From: Flavobacterium tistrianum
Lineage (GTDB): Bacteria > Bacteroidota > Bacteroidia > Flavobacteriales > Flavobacteriaceae
Assembly (NCBI RefSeq): GCF_003254545.1
Contig: NZ_QJRH01000068.1
Coordinates: 62,001-126,000, forward strand
Direction: 5' to 3'
DNA: 64,000 bases
Each line of letters begins with the position of its first letter. Position 1 is the stretch's first letter. The notes under the pieces were generated by a model. That model was not told the DNA's origin. It saw only the letters and a list, made by a program, of their open reading frames with translations, and searched no databases. The position numbers and the translations under genes are program-made. Shown here one piece after another: positions 18,951 to 27,479 of the stretch.

Positions 18951-19151
18951 ATGACAACCCATAATACCAATAAAAAGGAAAACAACCATTTAGATTCTAT
19001 TCAAAATCAATTTAAAATCTCATTAAACGAGAACAATTTAGAAAACATTCCCAATTTATACGGAATGAGTCTCGAACAATACAAAGAAGGTCTTGAAATT
19101 CATTCCAGATGTTTTAATCAGATGGAAAAAGTGCAAAGAATAGTGAATTAA
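18951..19151 (+). CDS. Small hypothetical protein
   Basis: A 66-residue hydrophilic protein with no recognised domain, Asn-rich in its first half and probably helical in the second (MSLEQYKEGLEIHSRCFNQM). It follows the 91-residue gene by 41 bp in the same direction and could be its operon partner opposite the XRE regulator. Confidence is limited because of its size and lack of homologues known to me. Confidence 0.5.
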   Translation: MTTHNTNKKENNHLDSIQNQFKISLNENNLENIPNLYGMSLEQYKEGLEIHSRCFNQMEKVQRIVN

Positions 19152-19337
19152 AATAATCTTAATCCGTTCGCAAAAATCACATCAAATACACATCATTGAT
19201 TTCTTAACTACGGCATAAACGCCCATAAAACTTGTTCGTAGTGCAAATTCCACGTTTTTAGCACAAACCTGTTTAGCTTAGAAAAATTTTCTCTTTTTTG
19301 TAATTTGCCATTTCTAGTAGCTAAAAAAACTAAAACC

Positions 19338-21107
19338 ATGCTAAAACTTAGAAAACAATTAAGATGCGTTTTAATAGTTTTGTTTATTTCTATTTCAGCT
19401 TATAGCAAAACTATCATCTTTGTAAATCAAGTAGGCTTTAATCCAAAAAGTCCAAAAATTGCTATTATTGAATATCACAGCAATCTTTTAAATTCAACTT
19501 TTGATATTATAGATGCAGAGTCAGGAAAAACAGTTTTTACTTCTAAGATTGGAAAAGCAGAAAGTGTTGACGAATGGAAACTTGGCAATTTTTATTATAA
19601 AGCCGATTTTTCATCTTTTCAAAAACCAGGAAATTATAAAGTATCATTTAAAATTGCAGATCAAATATACACTTCTGCCCGTTTTTCAATTGAAGAAGAT
19701 ATATTGGCAAAACACACCATTTCTTCAATCGTACATTATTACAACAAACAAAGAGCGAATACTCCTGAAGAACTCGAAGCTGACAAGAACATGTTATTGT
19801 TTGGAAGCACAAAAAAAGTAGATGTTCACGGTGGATGGTGTGATGCGTCTGGAGATGTGAGCAAATATTTTTCGCATTTAGCTTATGCAAATTTTGTATC
19901 GCCTCAACAAACTCCTTTGGTAACTTGGTCACTTATAAACACTTCTGAAACCATTTCAAAAAAGCTCGTGCAATGGAAAATAAAAGATTCTTTAGACAAT
20001 GAAGCCATTTGGGGAGCCGACTACATGATGCGCTGTCTATCTGATGAAGATTATTTCTATATGATAGTTTTCAGCTATTTTGATAAAAATCCTGCAGCAA
20101 GAAGAATTGTGGGATTAAAAGCCAATAGTGTTACTACTGACGAGTATCAATCTGCTTTTCGCGAAGGTGCAGGAATGGCAATAGCATCACTTGCTAGAAT
20201 TTCAAAATGGAATAAGAGTGGAGATTTTACTTCAAAACAATATTTAGACGGAGCAAAACGAGCTTACGCACATCTACTAATCAATAATACAAAATATGAT
20301 GATGACGGAAAAGAAAACATTATAGATGATTATTGCGCTTTGATGGCGGCGACAGAATTATGGATTGCTACTAATGATAATTTTTATAAAGATGAAGCTA
20401 AAAAATGGGCTCATAAACTTGAAAACCGAATGACAGATAAAGGTTGGTTTAGAAGCAATGACGGAAATCGTCCGTTTTGGCATGCAGCCGATGCTGGTTT
20501 GCCTGTCGTAGCTCTAACGAGATATCTTAAAAAAGAATCTGACAGCAAAGAAAGAACTGCTGCAGAAAATGTTATTAAAAAAGCTTTGCAATACAATCTT
20601 GCTGTTACAAACAATGTAGCTAATCCGTTTGGTTATGCGAGGCAAAGTTTTTTATTTAATGATAAAATTCAAGACGGATTTTTTATTCCGCATGATAATG
20701 AAACCGGCTGGTGGTGGCAAGGCGAAAATGCCCGATTGGCTTCATTGGCAACCGCAGCTATAGAAGGCGGAAAAAGTTTTTCAATTCAAAAAAATAATAA
20801 TACAAAAAAATCGCTCGACTTGTACGCTTCACAGCAACTATCTTGGATTTTGGGATGCAATCCGTATTCAATGTGTTTTTTGTACAAATTTGGCGAAAAC
20901 AATGTTCCTTATATGCATTCTAATTACGGACACGGATCTGAAAAAGGTGGCATTTCTAACGGAATTACTGGTAAAGACGGAAACGCTGACGGTTCTGGAA
21001 TCGATTTTAAAATGGAAGACAAAGGCAATGAATGGCGGTGGACAGAACAATGGATTCCGCATTCAGCATGGTTTTTACAAGCTATAACCGCAATGGTTGA
21101 ACCATAA
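19338..21107 (+). CDS. Glycoside hydrolase family 9 endoglucanase
   Basis: A 589-residue secreted cellulase. After the signal peptide (CVLIVLFISISAYS) comes an Ig-like CelD_N domain (about 20-110), then the GH9 (alpha/alpha)6 barrel. HGGWCDASGDVSKYF carries the catalytic-base aspartates; the C-terminal motif WRWTEQWIPHSAWFL holds the acid Glu; HNETGWWWQGENARLAS is also family-typical. GH9 enzymes cleave beta-1,4-glucans by inversion. I chose ATG 19338, because an in-frame TTG at 19305 would place 11 residues before an otherwise normal signal peptide. No T9SS tail or carbohydrate module is seen. A ThuA-domain gene follows after 27 bp. Confidence 0.9.
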   Translation: MLKLRKQLRCVLIVLFISISAYSKTIIFVNQVGFNPKSPKIAIIEYHSNLLNSTFDIIDAESGKTVFTSKIGKAESVDEWKLGNFYYKADFSSFQKPGNYKVSFKIADQIYTSARFSIEEDILAKHTISSIVHYYNKQRANTPEELEADKNMLLFGSTKKVDVHGGWCDASGDVSKYFSHLAYANFVSPQQTPLVTWSLINTSETISKKLVQWKIKDSLDNEAIWGADYMMRCLSDEDYFYMIVFSYFDKNPAARRIVGLKANSVTTDEYQSAFREGAGMAIASLARISKWNKSGDFTSKQYLDGAKRAYAHLLINNTKYDDDGKENIIDDYCALMAATELWIATNDNFYKDEAKKWAHKLENRMTDKGWFRSNDGNRPFWHAADAGLPVVALTRYLKKESDSKERTAAENVIKKALQYNLAVTNNVANPFGYARQSFLFNDKIQDGFFIPHDNETGWWWQGENARLASLATAAIEGGKSFSIQKNNNTKKSLDLYASQQLSWILGCNPYSMCFLYKFGENNVPYMHSNYGHGSEKGGISNGITGKDGNADGSGIDFKMEDKGNEWRWTEQWIPHSAWFLQAITAMVEP

Positions 21108-21134
21108 TTATTTCATCATCATAAAATTGCTTTC

Positions 21135-21908
21135 ATGAAAAATTCAATAGTATTTATTTTACTTGTTTTAAGCTGTTTGCTTCATCTGGATTGCCAAGCT
21201 CAAAAACAAAAAAAGTCACGATTTAAAGCTTTAGTTTTATATGAAAATGGCGGACATCATCTTCCGTTTACTAAAGCAGCTAAGCCTTGGTTAAACAAAC
21301 TTGCCATTGACAGCAGTTTTACCATTGATTATATTGAAAGCACCAAAACAATCAATGAAACACTTTTAAAACAATATCAAGTCTTTATACAATTAGATTA
21401 TCCGCCTTATACTTGGAGTGAAGAATCGATGCAGGCGTTTCAGAAATACATGAACAGCGACAAAGGTGGATGGGTTGGTTTGCATCATGCAACTTTGCTT
21501 GGCGAATTTGATGGATACCCGATGTGGAACTGGTTTTCTTATTTTATGGGCGGAATCAGATTTGTAAATTACATTCCAGATTTTGCAAGTGGAAAAGTAA
21601 ATATCGAAGATAAATCTCATCCTATAACTAAAGGCATTCCTGCTGATTTCTTAATCAAAAAAGAAGAATGGTATATTTATGACAAAAGCCCAAGGCCAAA
21701 TGTTCATGTTCTGGCTTCGGTTGACGAATCTACTTATCAGCCAGACTCAAAAATAAAAATGGGAGACCATCCTGTAGTGTGGACAAACGATAAATTTCCT
21801 TCAAGAAACGTTTATATTTTTATGGGACACGCACCAGAATTATTCCAAAACGAAGCATACACTACCCTACTTCGAAATTCTATTTTCTGGGCAGCAGGCA
21901 AAAGATAA
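21135..21908 (+). CDS. Secreted ThuA domain protein
   Basis: A 257-residue protein with a signal peptide ending near LHLDCQAQ and a single ThuA-like domain. Typical features are KALVLYENGGHHLPF at the start of the domain, GGWVGLHHATLL in the centre, SHPITKGIPADFLIKKEEWY, and the closing VWTNDKFPSRNVYIFMGHAPELF. ThuA-like proteins have a glutamine-amidotransferase-like fold and occur with sugar catabolism genes, often as fusions with PQQ- or PKD-type domains. It is 27 bp after the GH9 gene, so both are probably expressed together for glucan use. Catalytic activity is not established for the family. Confidence 0.85.
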   Translation: MKNSIVFILLVLSCLLHLDCQAQKQKKSRFKALVLYENGGHHLPFTKAAKPWLNKLAIDSSFTIDYIESTKTINETLLKQYQVFIQLDYPPYTWSEESMQAFQKYMNSDKGGWVGLHHATLLGEFDGYPMWNWFSYFMGGIRFVNYIPDFASGKVNIEDKSHPITKGIPADFLIKKEEWYIYDKSPRPNVHVLASVDESTYQPDSKIKMGDHPVVWTNDKFPSRNVYIFMGHAPELFQNEAYTTLLRNSIFWAAGKR

Positions 21909-21970
21909 ATTCAATATTACATATAATTGCTATTTTTGCCAGTCATCAAAAAAATTAAACAATCAAGACT

Positions 21971-22414
21971 GTGATTCAAAAAGTAAATAAAACAGAATAT
22001 CCTGAATTGATTTCGGTTTGGGAATCTTCGGTAAAAGCGACGCATGATTTCTTAAAACCTGAAGATTTTATATTTTACAAAGAGCTAATTCCAAACTTTT
22101 TTGACAATGTGTCATTGCACTGTATAAAAAATGAGCAACAACAAATTATTGGTTTTGTCGGAACTCATGAAGAAAACTTAGAAATGTTGTTTGTAACAGC
22201 AAACCAAATTGGAAAAGGAATTGGTAAACAACTATTATTGTATGCAATTGAAGAGCTTAAAATCTCGAAAGTTGACGTGAATGAAGATAACCTTACAGCA
22301 ACCGCATTTTACAAGCATTTCGGATTTGAGATACAATCGACCTCTAATTTAGACGGCTGTGGAAAACCATATTCAATTTTGCATTTAGAACTAACAAAAG
22401 AGCCACTTAACTAA
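21971..22414 (+). CDS. GNAT family N-acetyltransferase
   Basis: A 147-residue single-domain GNAT. The acetyl-CoA pyrophosphate-binding motif A is LFVTANQIGKGIGKQLLLYA (Q/RxxGxG/A present as QIGKGIG), followed by the motif B part NLTATAFYKHFGFE. Length is normal for small-molecule or protein acetyltransferases; substrate unknown. The start codon is GTG at 21971, the only in-frame start that includes the first beta strand. Its TAA lies inside the loop of the terminator hairpin at 22397-22425, so transcript and reading frame end together. Confidence 0.85.
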   Translation: MIQKVNKTEYPELISVWESSVKATHDFLKPEDFIFYKELIPNFFDNVSLHCIKNEQQQIIGFVGTHEENLEMLFVTANQIGKGIGKQLLLYAIEELKISKVDVNEDNLTATAFYKHFGFEIQSTSNLDGCGKPYSILHLELTKEPLN

Positions 22415-22425
22415 AGTGGCTCTTT
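22397..22425. terminator. Terminator overlapping GNAT stop codon
   Basis: A perfect 12-bp stem AAAGAGCCACTT/AAGTGGCTCTTT has a 5-nt loop that begins the TAA stop of the GNAT gene (22412-22414). Because the convergent gene at 22446-22964 ends just downstream, it may serve both directions. Confidence 0.85.
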
Positions 22426-22445
22426 AAATTTTATAACAGATTATT

Positions 22446-22964
22446 TTATTTTTTCCAGTATTTTAAAATCAGCTTATACAATTCATCTGCATTAATTTCA
22501 ATTTCTGAAGCCGAGTACATTATATTCAATTTTGAATTTTGCTCGTTATAAGCCATTTTCCAAAGAAATTTAGAAACACGACCATCATACTTAGATATAT
22601 CATCAATCGTAATGGCTACCAAAGTATCGCCTCCTACTTTTTGCAATTGCACATCGGTAACATCTTGCCACTCTATTCTTCCGAAAGCTTTAGCTACTGG
22701 AGTTGTTCTTCCAGAAAAACCATTTGAATCTATTTGAATTAATGGAGATTTGTCTTTTATACTGGCAAGCATTTTAAATATCAAAACAAGCATTATCAAA
22801 AGAATAGCACCTGAAGCAATCGATAGTTTTATTTTAAATACTCCGTCAAAAGTTCCTATGCCATATAAAAGCATAATCGCCAATAATACACTGATTGCGC
22901 TAGCATATAAAAGTAAGCTTCTCGTTTTCTTGGCATTTCGGTAAAAATTTATTTCTTCATTCAT
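22446..22964 (-). CDS. STM3941-like membrane protein
   Basis: A 172-residue protein with two hydrophobic helices (LLLYASAISVLLAIMLLYGI and the next, residues ~45-67) followed by a soluble PH-like domain (IQIDSNGFSGRTTPVAKAFGRIEWQDV to the end). This architecture matches the STM3941 family of small, uncharacterised membrane proteins. The pattern of a short cytoplasmic N-terminus, helical hairpin and a beta-rich domain with RIEWQDVTDV is the reason for the call. It ends convergently with the GNAT gene and is not obviously in an operon. Confidence 0.65.
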   Translation of the reverse strand: MNEEINFYRNAKKTRSLLLYASAISVLLAIMLLYGIGTFDGVFKIKLSIASGAILLIMLVLIFKMLASIKDKSPLIQIDSNGFSGRTTPVAKAFGRIEWQDVTDVQLQKVGGDTLVAITIDDISKYDGRVSKFLWKMAYNEQNSKLNIMYSASEIEINADELYKLILKYWKK

Positions 22965-23094
22965 GGAGTGTAGTAAAAATTTTATTTGTTATTAGAATTA
23001 AATGAAGATGCAATTTACCTCAAAATAATTTAAAAGACCATCTCTCTTAGTAGCAATCTTAAAAACACATACAGCCTACTTTATCGGATTTTCT

Positions 23095-23616
23095 CTATAT
23101 TTTCAACTTATTTATTTGATTCTGAATTTGATTTAGTCTTTCAGACAAATTTCCCTTAACTTCAATTACTTCCAAATCAAAATCATCAATTAATTCTCTA
23201 ATAATTTCATTTACTTCATTTCTCAATTCAGGTAAATCTGATTGCGGACATAAAATTCGATCTGGTTCTTCAATGGGAACAAACACAAAAATGTCAATTT
23301 CTTTAATCACATTTTGAATTTTATTAAATACGGATGAAAAGTTTAATGTATTGTCAACTGCTAAAGCATATCCTAAAAGATCAATTGGACAACGGTCAAA
23401 AATAGCATCTCTATTACTTCTCATGATTTGTTTTATAGAATATTCCAACTGGATCACATAATCATCTGCAGTGGGTTCTTCAGAAAAATCAAAACCCATT
23501 TCCTGTAGTTCCAAATAAGGCTCTGGATAAAACTCATAATCAGGAAAAGATTCATATAATTTTTCTGCCAATGTAGTTTTACCTACCAAATGAGCCCCTA
23601 GTATTGCTATTCTCAT
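23095..23616 (-). CDS. P-loop NTPase (AAA_28/kinase-like)
   Basis: A 173-residue single-domain P-loop protein. Walker A is ILGAHLVGKTTLAEKLY (residues 4-20) and the conserved DRCPIDLL near residue 80 resembles the substrate/Mg motif of deoxynucleoside and nicotinamide-ribose kinases. The protein has the length of small nucleotide kinases and is probably AAA_28-like (NadR kinase type), but the substrate cannot be assigned. It is monocistronic on the minus strand, between the STM3941-like gene and the tRNA cluster, whose terminator lies just upstream. Confidence 0.75.
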   Translation of the reverse strand: MRIAILGAHLVGKTTLAEKLYESFPDYEFYPEPYLELQEMGFDFSEEPTADDYVIQLEYSIKQIMRSNRDAIFDRCPIDLLGYALAVDNTLNFSSVFNKIQNVIKEIDIFVFVPIEEPDRILCPQSDLPELRNEVNEIIRELIDDFDLEVIEVKGNLSERLNQIQNQINKLKI

Positions 23617-23675
23617 ACTAATAATCTTTTTATCTCGAACAACTAAAAATAAAGAAAATAGATGTAAAACAAAAA

Positions 23676-23699
23676 AGGATGATCGAAAATGATCATCCT
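23676..23699 (-). terminator. Terminator of last tRNA-Arg
   Basis: The 9-bp stem AGGATGATC/GATCATCCT with a 6-nt loop is followed on the minus strand by a T-run. It lies directly downstream of the tRNA-Arg gene at 23706-23779. Confidence 0.88.
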
Positions 23700-23705
23700 A
23701 TAAAG

Positions 23706-23779
23706 TGATCCCAGAAGGATTCGAACCTTCGACCTACGCATTAGAAGTGCGTTGCTCTATCCAGCTGAGCTATGGAACC
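23706..23779 (-). tRNA. tRNA-Arg (anticodon TCT), copy 1
   Basis: The minus strand folds into a cloverleaf of 74 nt. The acceptor pairs GGTTCCA with TGGGATC (two G-U pairs) plus discriminator A; the D-arm is GCTCAGCTGGATAGAGC; the anticodon stem-loop is CGCA-CTTCTAA-TGCG (anticodon TCT); the T-arm is GAAGG-TTCGAAT-CCTTC. CCA is not encoded. It reads AGA/AGG codons. It is separated from the other three tRNAs by its own upstream terminator. Confidence 0.95.
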
Positions 23780-23830
23780 ATTATTTTTTTAAATTTCTAA
23801 GAATAGAAATCAAACCTATATACATAAAAG

Positions 23831-23861
23831 CAAAAAGTCACTCGATTTGAGTGACTTTTTG
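23831..23861 (-). terminator. Terminator between the two tRNA-Arg genes
   Basis: A perfect 13-bp inverted repeat (CAAAAAGTCACTC and complement) with a 5-nt loop has T-runs on both strands. It abuts the 3' end of the tRNA-Arg at 23862-23935. The tRNA at 23706 therefore lies beyond a terminator of the tRNA operon. Confidence 0.88.
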
Positions 23862-23935
<74 letters not shown>

Positions 23936-23951
23936 ATTATTTCAATTGTAG

Positions 23952-24026
23952 TCGGGGTGGCAGGATTCGAACCTGCGGCCTCCTGCTCCCAAAGCAGGCG
24001 CGATAACCGGGCTACGCTACACCCCG
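23952..24026 (-). tRNA. tRNA-Pro (anticodon TGG)
   Basis: A 75-nt cloverleaf on the minus strand: acceptor CGGGGTG/CACCCCG with discriminator A, anticodon stem-loop CCTGC-TTTGGGA-GCAGG (anticodon TGG), T-arm GCAGG-TTCGAAT-CCTGC. It reads CCN codons. It sits between tRNA-Ser and tRNA-Arg with short spacers, as one operon. Confidence 0.96.
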
Positions 24027-24040
24027 AGGCAAAATTTAAG

Positions 24041-24124
24041 CGGAGAGACAGGGACTCGAACCCTGGCGACGGTTACCCGTCGACAGATTAGCAATCTGCT
24101 CCATTACCGCTCTGGCACCTCTCC
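24041..24124 (-). tRNA. tRNA-Ser (anticodon GCT)
   Basis: An 84-nt tRNA on the minus strand with a class II variable arm (CGACGGGTAACCGTCG). The acceptor GGAGAGG pairs with TCTCTCC plus discriminator G, and the anticodon stem-loop is CAGAT-TGCTA-ATCTG (anticodon GCT). It reads AGC/AGT. It is the first gene after the promoter at 24157-24187. Confidence 0.96.
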
Positions 24125-24156
24125 TTGCTAGTGGAATTGCTTCCGTTTTGCGAGTG

Positions 24157-24187
24157 CAAATGTATAACAACATTCCTTTTCTCACAA
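24157..24187 (-). promoter_or_regulatory. Promoter of the tRNA-Ser-Pro-Arg operon
   Basis: On the minus strand a TTG at 24187-24185 and TACATTTG at 24164-24157 match the Bacteroidota -33/-7 consensus with a 20-bp spacer. Transcription would start about 20-25 bp before tRNA-Ser. Confidence 0.72.
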
Positions 24188-24307
24188 GCTTTTTTTTGAG
24201 TTTTTTTAGTTTTTTTTCATCTTTTTTCAAAACCACTTCACAATCAAACAAATAGAATTAACAAAAATTTCACCTTAAATTTAAAATCATTACGATTCAA
24301 TACAAAA

Positions 24308-24338
24308 TTTGAATTTATTCAAATAAACAGTAAATTTG
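24308..24338 (+). promoter_or_regulatory. Promoter of thiolase gene
   Basis: TTTG at 24308-24311, a 19-bp spacer and TAAATTTG at 24331-24338 match the Bacteroidota promoter consensus. The thiolase ATG is 25 bp downstream. Confidence 0.72.
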
Positions 24339-24363
24339 CTTACTAACTATTATTAAACAGAAA

Positions 24364-25542
24364 ATGAACAAAAGAGTTGTTATCGTTTCTGCCGTTAGAA
24401 CACCTATCGGAAGTTTCATGGGCGGGTTATCTAGTGTACCTGCACCAAAATTAGGCGCTGCTGCTATAAAAGGAGCGCTTTCAAAAATTAATCTTGACCC
24501 AAAATTAGTCGATGAAGTTTTCATGGGGAATGTAATTCAGGCGGGAGTTGGACAAGCACCAGCGCGCCAGGCTGCATTGTTTGCCGGATTATCTGAAGAA
24601 GTTGCTGCTACAACAGTAAACAAAGTATGTGCTTCTGGAATGAAAGCTGTAATGTTTGCCGCTCAAGCAATCGCATGTGGAGACGCTGAAATCGTAGTAG
24701 CTGGTGGAATGGAAAGCATGAGCTTAATCCCTCACTATGTACAAATGCGTGCTGGAAACAAATTTGGTCCTGCAACTATGCTTGACGGAATGCAAAAAGA
24801 TGGTTTAACAGATGCTTACGACAACAACGCAATGGGAGTTTGCGCTGATTTGTGTGCTTCTGAATATAAAATCACTCGTGAAGAACAAGATGCATTCGCA
24901 ATTCAATCTTATGAAAGAAGCGCCAAAGCTTGGGACGCTGGAAAATTCGACAATGAAGTTGTTCCTGTTGAAGTTCCACAAAGACGTGGCGAGCCAATTA
25001 TATTTTCAAAAGATGAAGAATATACTAATGTGAAATTAGATAAAATTCCATCTTTAGCTCCGGTTTTCACAAAAGACGGAACGGTAACCGCTGCAAATGC
25101 TTCTACAATCAATGACGGAGCTGCTGCTTTGGTTTTAATGTCTGAAGAAAAAGCAAATGCATTAGGCTTAAAACCTTTAGCATACATAAAAGGCTATGCT
25201 GATGCGGCTCAAGAACCAAAATGGTTTACAACAAGTCCAGCAAAAGCATTACCAAAAGCTTTAGACAAAGCTGGAATTTCAATCTCAGATGTTGATTTCT
25301 TCGAATTTAACGAAGCTTTCTCTGTTGTTGGACTGGCTAATGCAAAAATATTAAATTTAGATAACGACAAAGTAAACGTAAACGGTGGTGCTGTTTCTTT
25401 AGGACATCCTCTTGGAGCTTCTGGAGCGCGTATTATTGTAACTTTACTAAATGTTTTAGAACAAAACAATGCAAAAACTGGAGCTGCTGCAATTTGCAAC
25501 GGTGGCGGTGGCGCATCGGCAATTGTTATCGAAAGAGCTTAA
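24364..25542 (+). CDS. Acetyl-CoA C-acyltransferase (thiolase)
   Basis: A 392-residue thiolase II-type enzyme. The nucleophilic Cys89 is in VNKVCASGMKA; the C-terminal GGAVSLGHPLGASGAR holds the catalytic His near 349, and CNGGGGASAIVIERA carries the second Cys near 379. Thiolases condense two acetyl-CoA to acetoacetyl-CoA or cleave 3-ketoacyl-CoA. No other beta-oxidation gene is adjacent, so acetyl-CoA acetyltransferase (biosynthetic, AtoB-like) and 3-ketoacyl-CoA thiolase are both possible. It has its own consensus promoter and a strong terminator. Confidence 0.95.
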   Translation: MNKRVVIVSAVRTPIGSFMGGLSSVPAPKLGAAAIKGALSKINLDPKLVDEVFMGNVIQAGVGQAPARQAALFAGLSEEVAATTVNKVCASGMKAVMFAAQAIACGDAEIVVAGGMESMSLIPHYVQMRAGNKFGPATMLDGMQKDGLTDAYDNNAMGVCADLCASEYKITREEQDAFAIQSYERSAKAWDAGKFDNEVVPVEVPQRRGEPIIFSKDEEYTNVKLDKIPSLAPVFTKDGTVTAANASTINDGAAALVLMSEEKANALGLKPLAYIKGYADAAQEPKWFTTSPAKALPKALDKAGISISDVDFFEFNEAFSVVGLANAKILNLDNDKVNVNGGAVSLGHPLGASGARIIVTLLNVLEQNNAKTGAAAICNGGGGASAIVIERA

Positions 25543-25554
25543 ACAATATCTCAA

Positions 25555-25587
25555 AAAATCAGGAGTTACAATATGACTCCTGATTTT
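25555..25587 (+). terminator. Terminator after thiolase gene
   Basis: A 12-bp stem AAAATCAGGAGT/ACTCCTGATTTT with a 9-nt loop starts 13 bp after the stop codon. It lies upstream of the NlpC/P60 gene start, so that gene may need its own promoter. Confidence 0.85.
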
Positions 25588-25608
25588 CAACTTTATAAAT
25601 TTCCTTAG

Positions 25609-26370
25609 ATGTTTGGAATTTGCAATCTAGCCATAGTACCTGTTCGCGCTGAAGCCAGCGACAGAAGTGAAATTGTTACACAGCTCTTATTTGGCGAGCA
25701 TATCGAGATTTTAGAACGTCATAATCAATGGGCGCGAATCAGAATTCAATATGATGATTATGAAGGCTGGGTCGATTCAAAACAATATCAGGAAATTACC
25801 AAAGAGCAATTTGATCTTTTGAGTAAAGAATCGATTATTTTAAATGCAGATTTAATTGATTATATCACTGCACCAAATAATCTGTTGCTTCCTATTCCGC
25901 TTGGAGCTTCCTTATCTTTTTTAAACAACAGTGAAATCAATACTTCAAACTTTGATTTTGAAGGAACAAAAACCAGCGGCATCAAACCTAAAAGCGCCTT
26001 AATCAAAACCGCTTTTATGTATTTGAATGCTCCATACTTATGGGGCGGAAAAACACCATTTGGAATTGACTGTTCTGGATTTACTCAAATGGTTTATAAA
26101 TTAAACGGCTATAAAATTCATCGTGATGCATCGCAACAAGCGCTTGAAGGAAATCCGTTAAGTTTTATTGAAGAGTGCGAACCAGGCGATTTAGCTTTCT
26201 TTGATAATGACGAAGGAAACATTACTCACGTAGGCATCATAATGGAAAATAACTACATCATTCACGCAAGTGGAAAAGTTCGCATTGACCGTTTGGACCA
26301 CACCGGAATTTACAATCCTGAATTAAACAAACACACTCATAAACTACGTGTAATCAAGAAAATTATCTAA
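25609..26370 (+). CDS. NlpC/P60 (C40) cell-wall hydrolase with SH3 domains
   Basis: A 253-residue protein. The N-terminal half carries bacterial SH3-type segments (ICNLAIVPVRAEASDRSEIV and WARIRIQYDDYEGWVDSKQY), and the C-terminal NlpC/P60 peptidase has the triad C155 (FGIDCSGFTQ), H207 (NITHVGI) and H219 (YIIHASG). C40 enzymes cleave the gamma-D-Glu-diaminopimelate bond of peptidoglycan peptides. No signal peptide is seen from the ATG at 25609, so it may act in the cytoplasm on recycled muropeptides or use an unrecognised export route. Confidence 0.9.
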   Translation: MFGICNLAIVPVRAEASDRSEIVTQLLFGEHIEILERHNQWARIRIQYDDYEGWVDSKQYQEITKEQFDLLSKESIILNADLIDYITAPNNLLLPIPLGASLSFLNNSEINTSNFDFEGTKTSGIKPKSALIKTAFMYLNAPYLWGGKTPFGIDCSGFTQMVYKLNGYKIHRDASQQALEGNPLSFIEECEPGDLAFFDNDEGNITHVGIIMENNYIIHASGKVRIDRLDHTGIYNPELNKHTHKLRVIKKII

Positions 26371-26558
26371 TTAGGACTTTGAGTTAAAGTACACGGATAA
26401 AACGGATTCGCTTTGCGAAAACGCTGATTTTTACGGATTTTTTTTCTTTTTTTTCTCTCGCAGATTAACAGATTCATTTTTAATTTTTAGTGTTATATGT
26501 GAAATGAAAACAGCCAAAAAGTTAGAGTAAATTCGTGAATTCGTGGCGAATAAAAAAA
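26371..26558. repeat. Intergenic region with single-arm copies of palindromic repeats
   Basis: The 188-bp gap holds CTCTCGCAGATTAACAGATT (26455-26474), matching one arm of the palindrome at 35121-35238, and AATTCGTGAATTCGTGGC (26530-26547), matching the right arm of the palindromes at 29833-29853 and 48298-48316. There is also CGGATT-type repeated sequence (26393-26440). They look like decayed or half copies; there is no gene. Confidence 0.6.
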
Positions 26559-27404
26559 TTAAGCACTCAATCGAATCGTCTTTCTAAACTCAGACGGACT
26601 ATACCCTTTTTGTTTTCTAAAGAACTTATTGAAATGGCTTTCATCCGTAAAGCCAAATTCGTACGCAATTTCATTAATACGCTTCTCGCTAAATTGCAAA
26701 CGATGTTCAATCAGTTTTGTTTTATAATTACTGATATACTGCTGCATCGTTTCGCTGGCATGCTTCTTAAAATAACGGCCTAAATACGTGTTCGAAATTC
26801 CGAAATAATCGCTGATTGATTCCGCTTTGATTTTTTCAGGATAGTAAATATTATTCTGAATGTATTGCAGAATATCCATTGCTTTAGCTTCAGTATTTAT
26901 GGTTACTTGTTCTGGAAGATATTTCGCAATATTTCTCGCCACAATAATAATCAATGTATTTACCAATTGCTGAATTAATTCCTGATTATAAACATCTTTA
27001 TCCTGATGTTCACGGCAAATCGCTTCAATCATTACTTTCACCAAACATTTATCAGGATCATTTTTAAGAATACAACCCGGCTGATGATTCGCGTTTTGAA
27101 GAATATATTCTAATCGCTGAATATTTTCATTCTGCAGACTTGAGTTTTTTAAATAAATATCATTAAACCTCAAAAAGAAAAATTTCGTTTTAGTTTCAAT
27201 TGTAAAATTATGACAGTCCTCAGGTGTTAATAAGAACAAATGTCCAGGATCATATTCAAAAATATTCTTATTGATACACTGTCTCCCTGTCCCCTCTAAA
27301 ATATAAACCAGTTCGAAAAAATTATGACGATCTCCAACGTCTGGATATTCATTCAGCGTCTCAAAAGAAACCGTAAAAGGTTCGTATAAGTTTTCTTTTT
27401 TCAT
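26559..27404 (-). CDS. AraC family transcriptional regulator
   Basis: A 281-residue regulator: N-terminal cupin-type sensor domain (residues ~10-130, VSFETLNEYPDVGDRHNFFE and GHLFLLTPEDCHNF) and C-terminal double HTH of the AraC/XylS family (residues ~180-280), ending with RINEIAYEFGFTDESHFNKF and GYSPSEFRKT. I chose ATG 27404, since the longer ORF uses a TTG at 27428 and the family cupin begins after MKKENLYEP. It is divergent from the aldo/keto reductase gene (117 bp apart), so it probably activates that promoter, which lacks a visible -33 box. Confidence 0.9.
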   Translation of the reverse strand: MKKENLYEPFTVSFETLNEYPDVGDRHNFFELVYILEGTGRQCINKNIFEYDPGHLFLLTPEDCHNFTIETKTKFFFLRFNDIYLKNSSLQNENIQRLEYILQNANHQPGCILKNDPDKCLVKVMIEAICREHQDKDVYNQELIQQLVNTLIIIVARNIAKYLPEQVTINTEAKAMDILQYIQNNIYYPEKIKAESISDYFGISNTYLGRYFKKHASETMQQYISNYKTKLIEHRLQFSEKRINEIAYEFGFTDESHFNKFFRKQKGYSPSEFRKTIRLSA

Positions 27405-27425
27405 AATCCCATTTGTTTGAAGATG

Positions 27426-27452
27426 CAAATATACCTAAAAAAGACAAATATA
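27426..27452 (-). promoter_or_regulatory. Candidate -7 elements of AraC gene promoter
   Basis: The minus strand holds two copies of TATATTTG (complement of 27426-27433 and 27445-27452), each matching TAnnTTTG, 22 and 41 bp upstream of the AraC ATG. Only one is likely to be used. Confidence 0.45.
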
Positions 27453-27479
27453 TACCAAGTAAGAATCATAAAAACAGTA

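Noticed and set aside
18188-19151. Prophage remnant around the XRE regulator
   Set aside because: No integrase, structural phage genes, tRNA-linked att sites or composition change were found.
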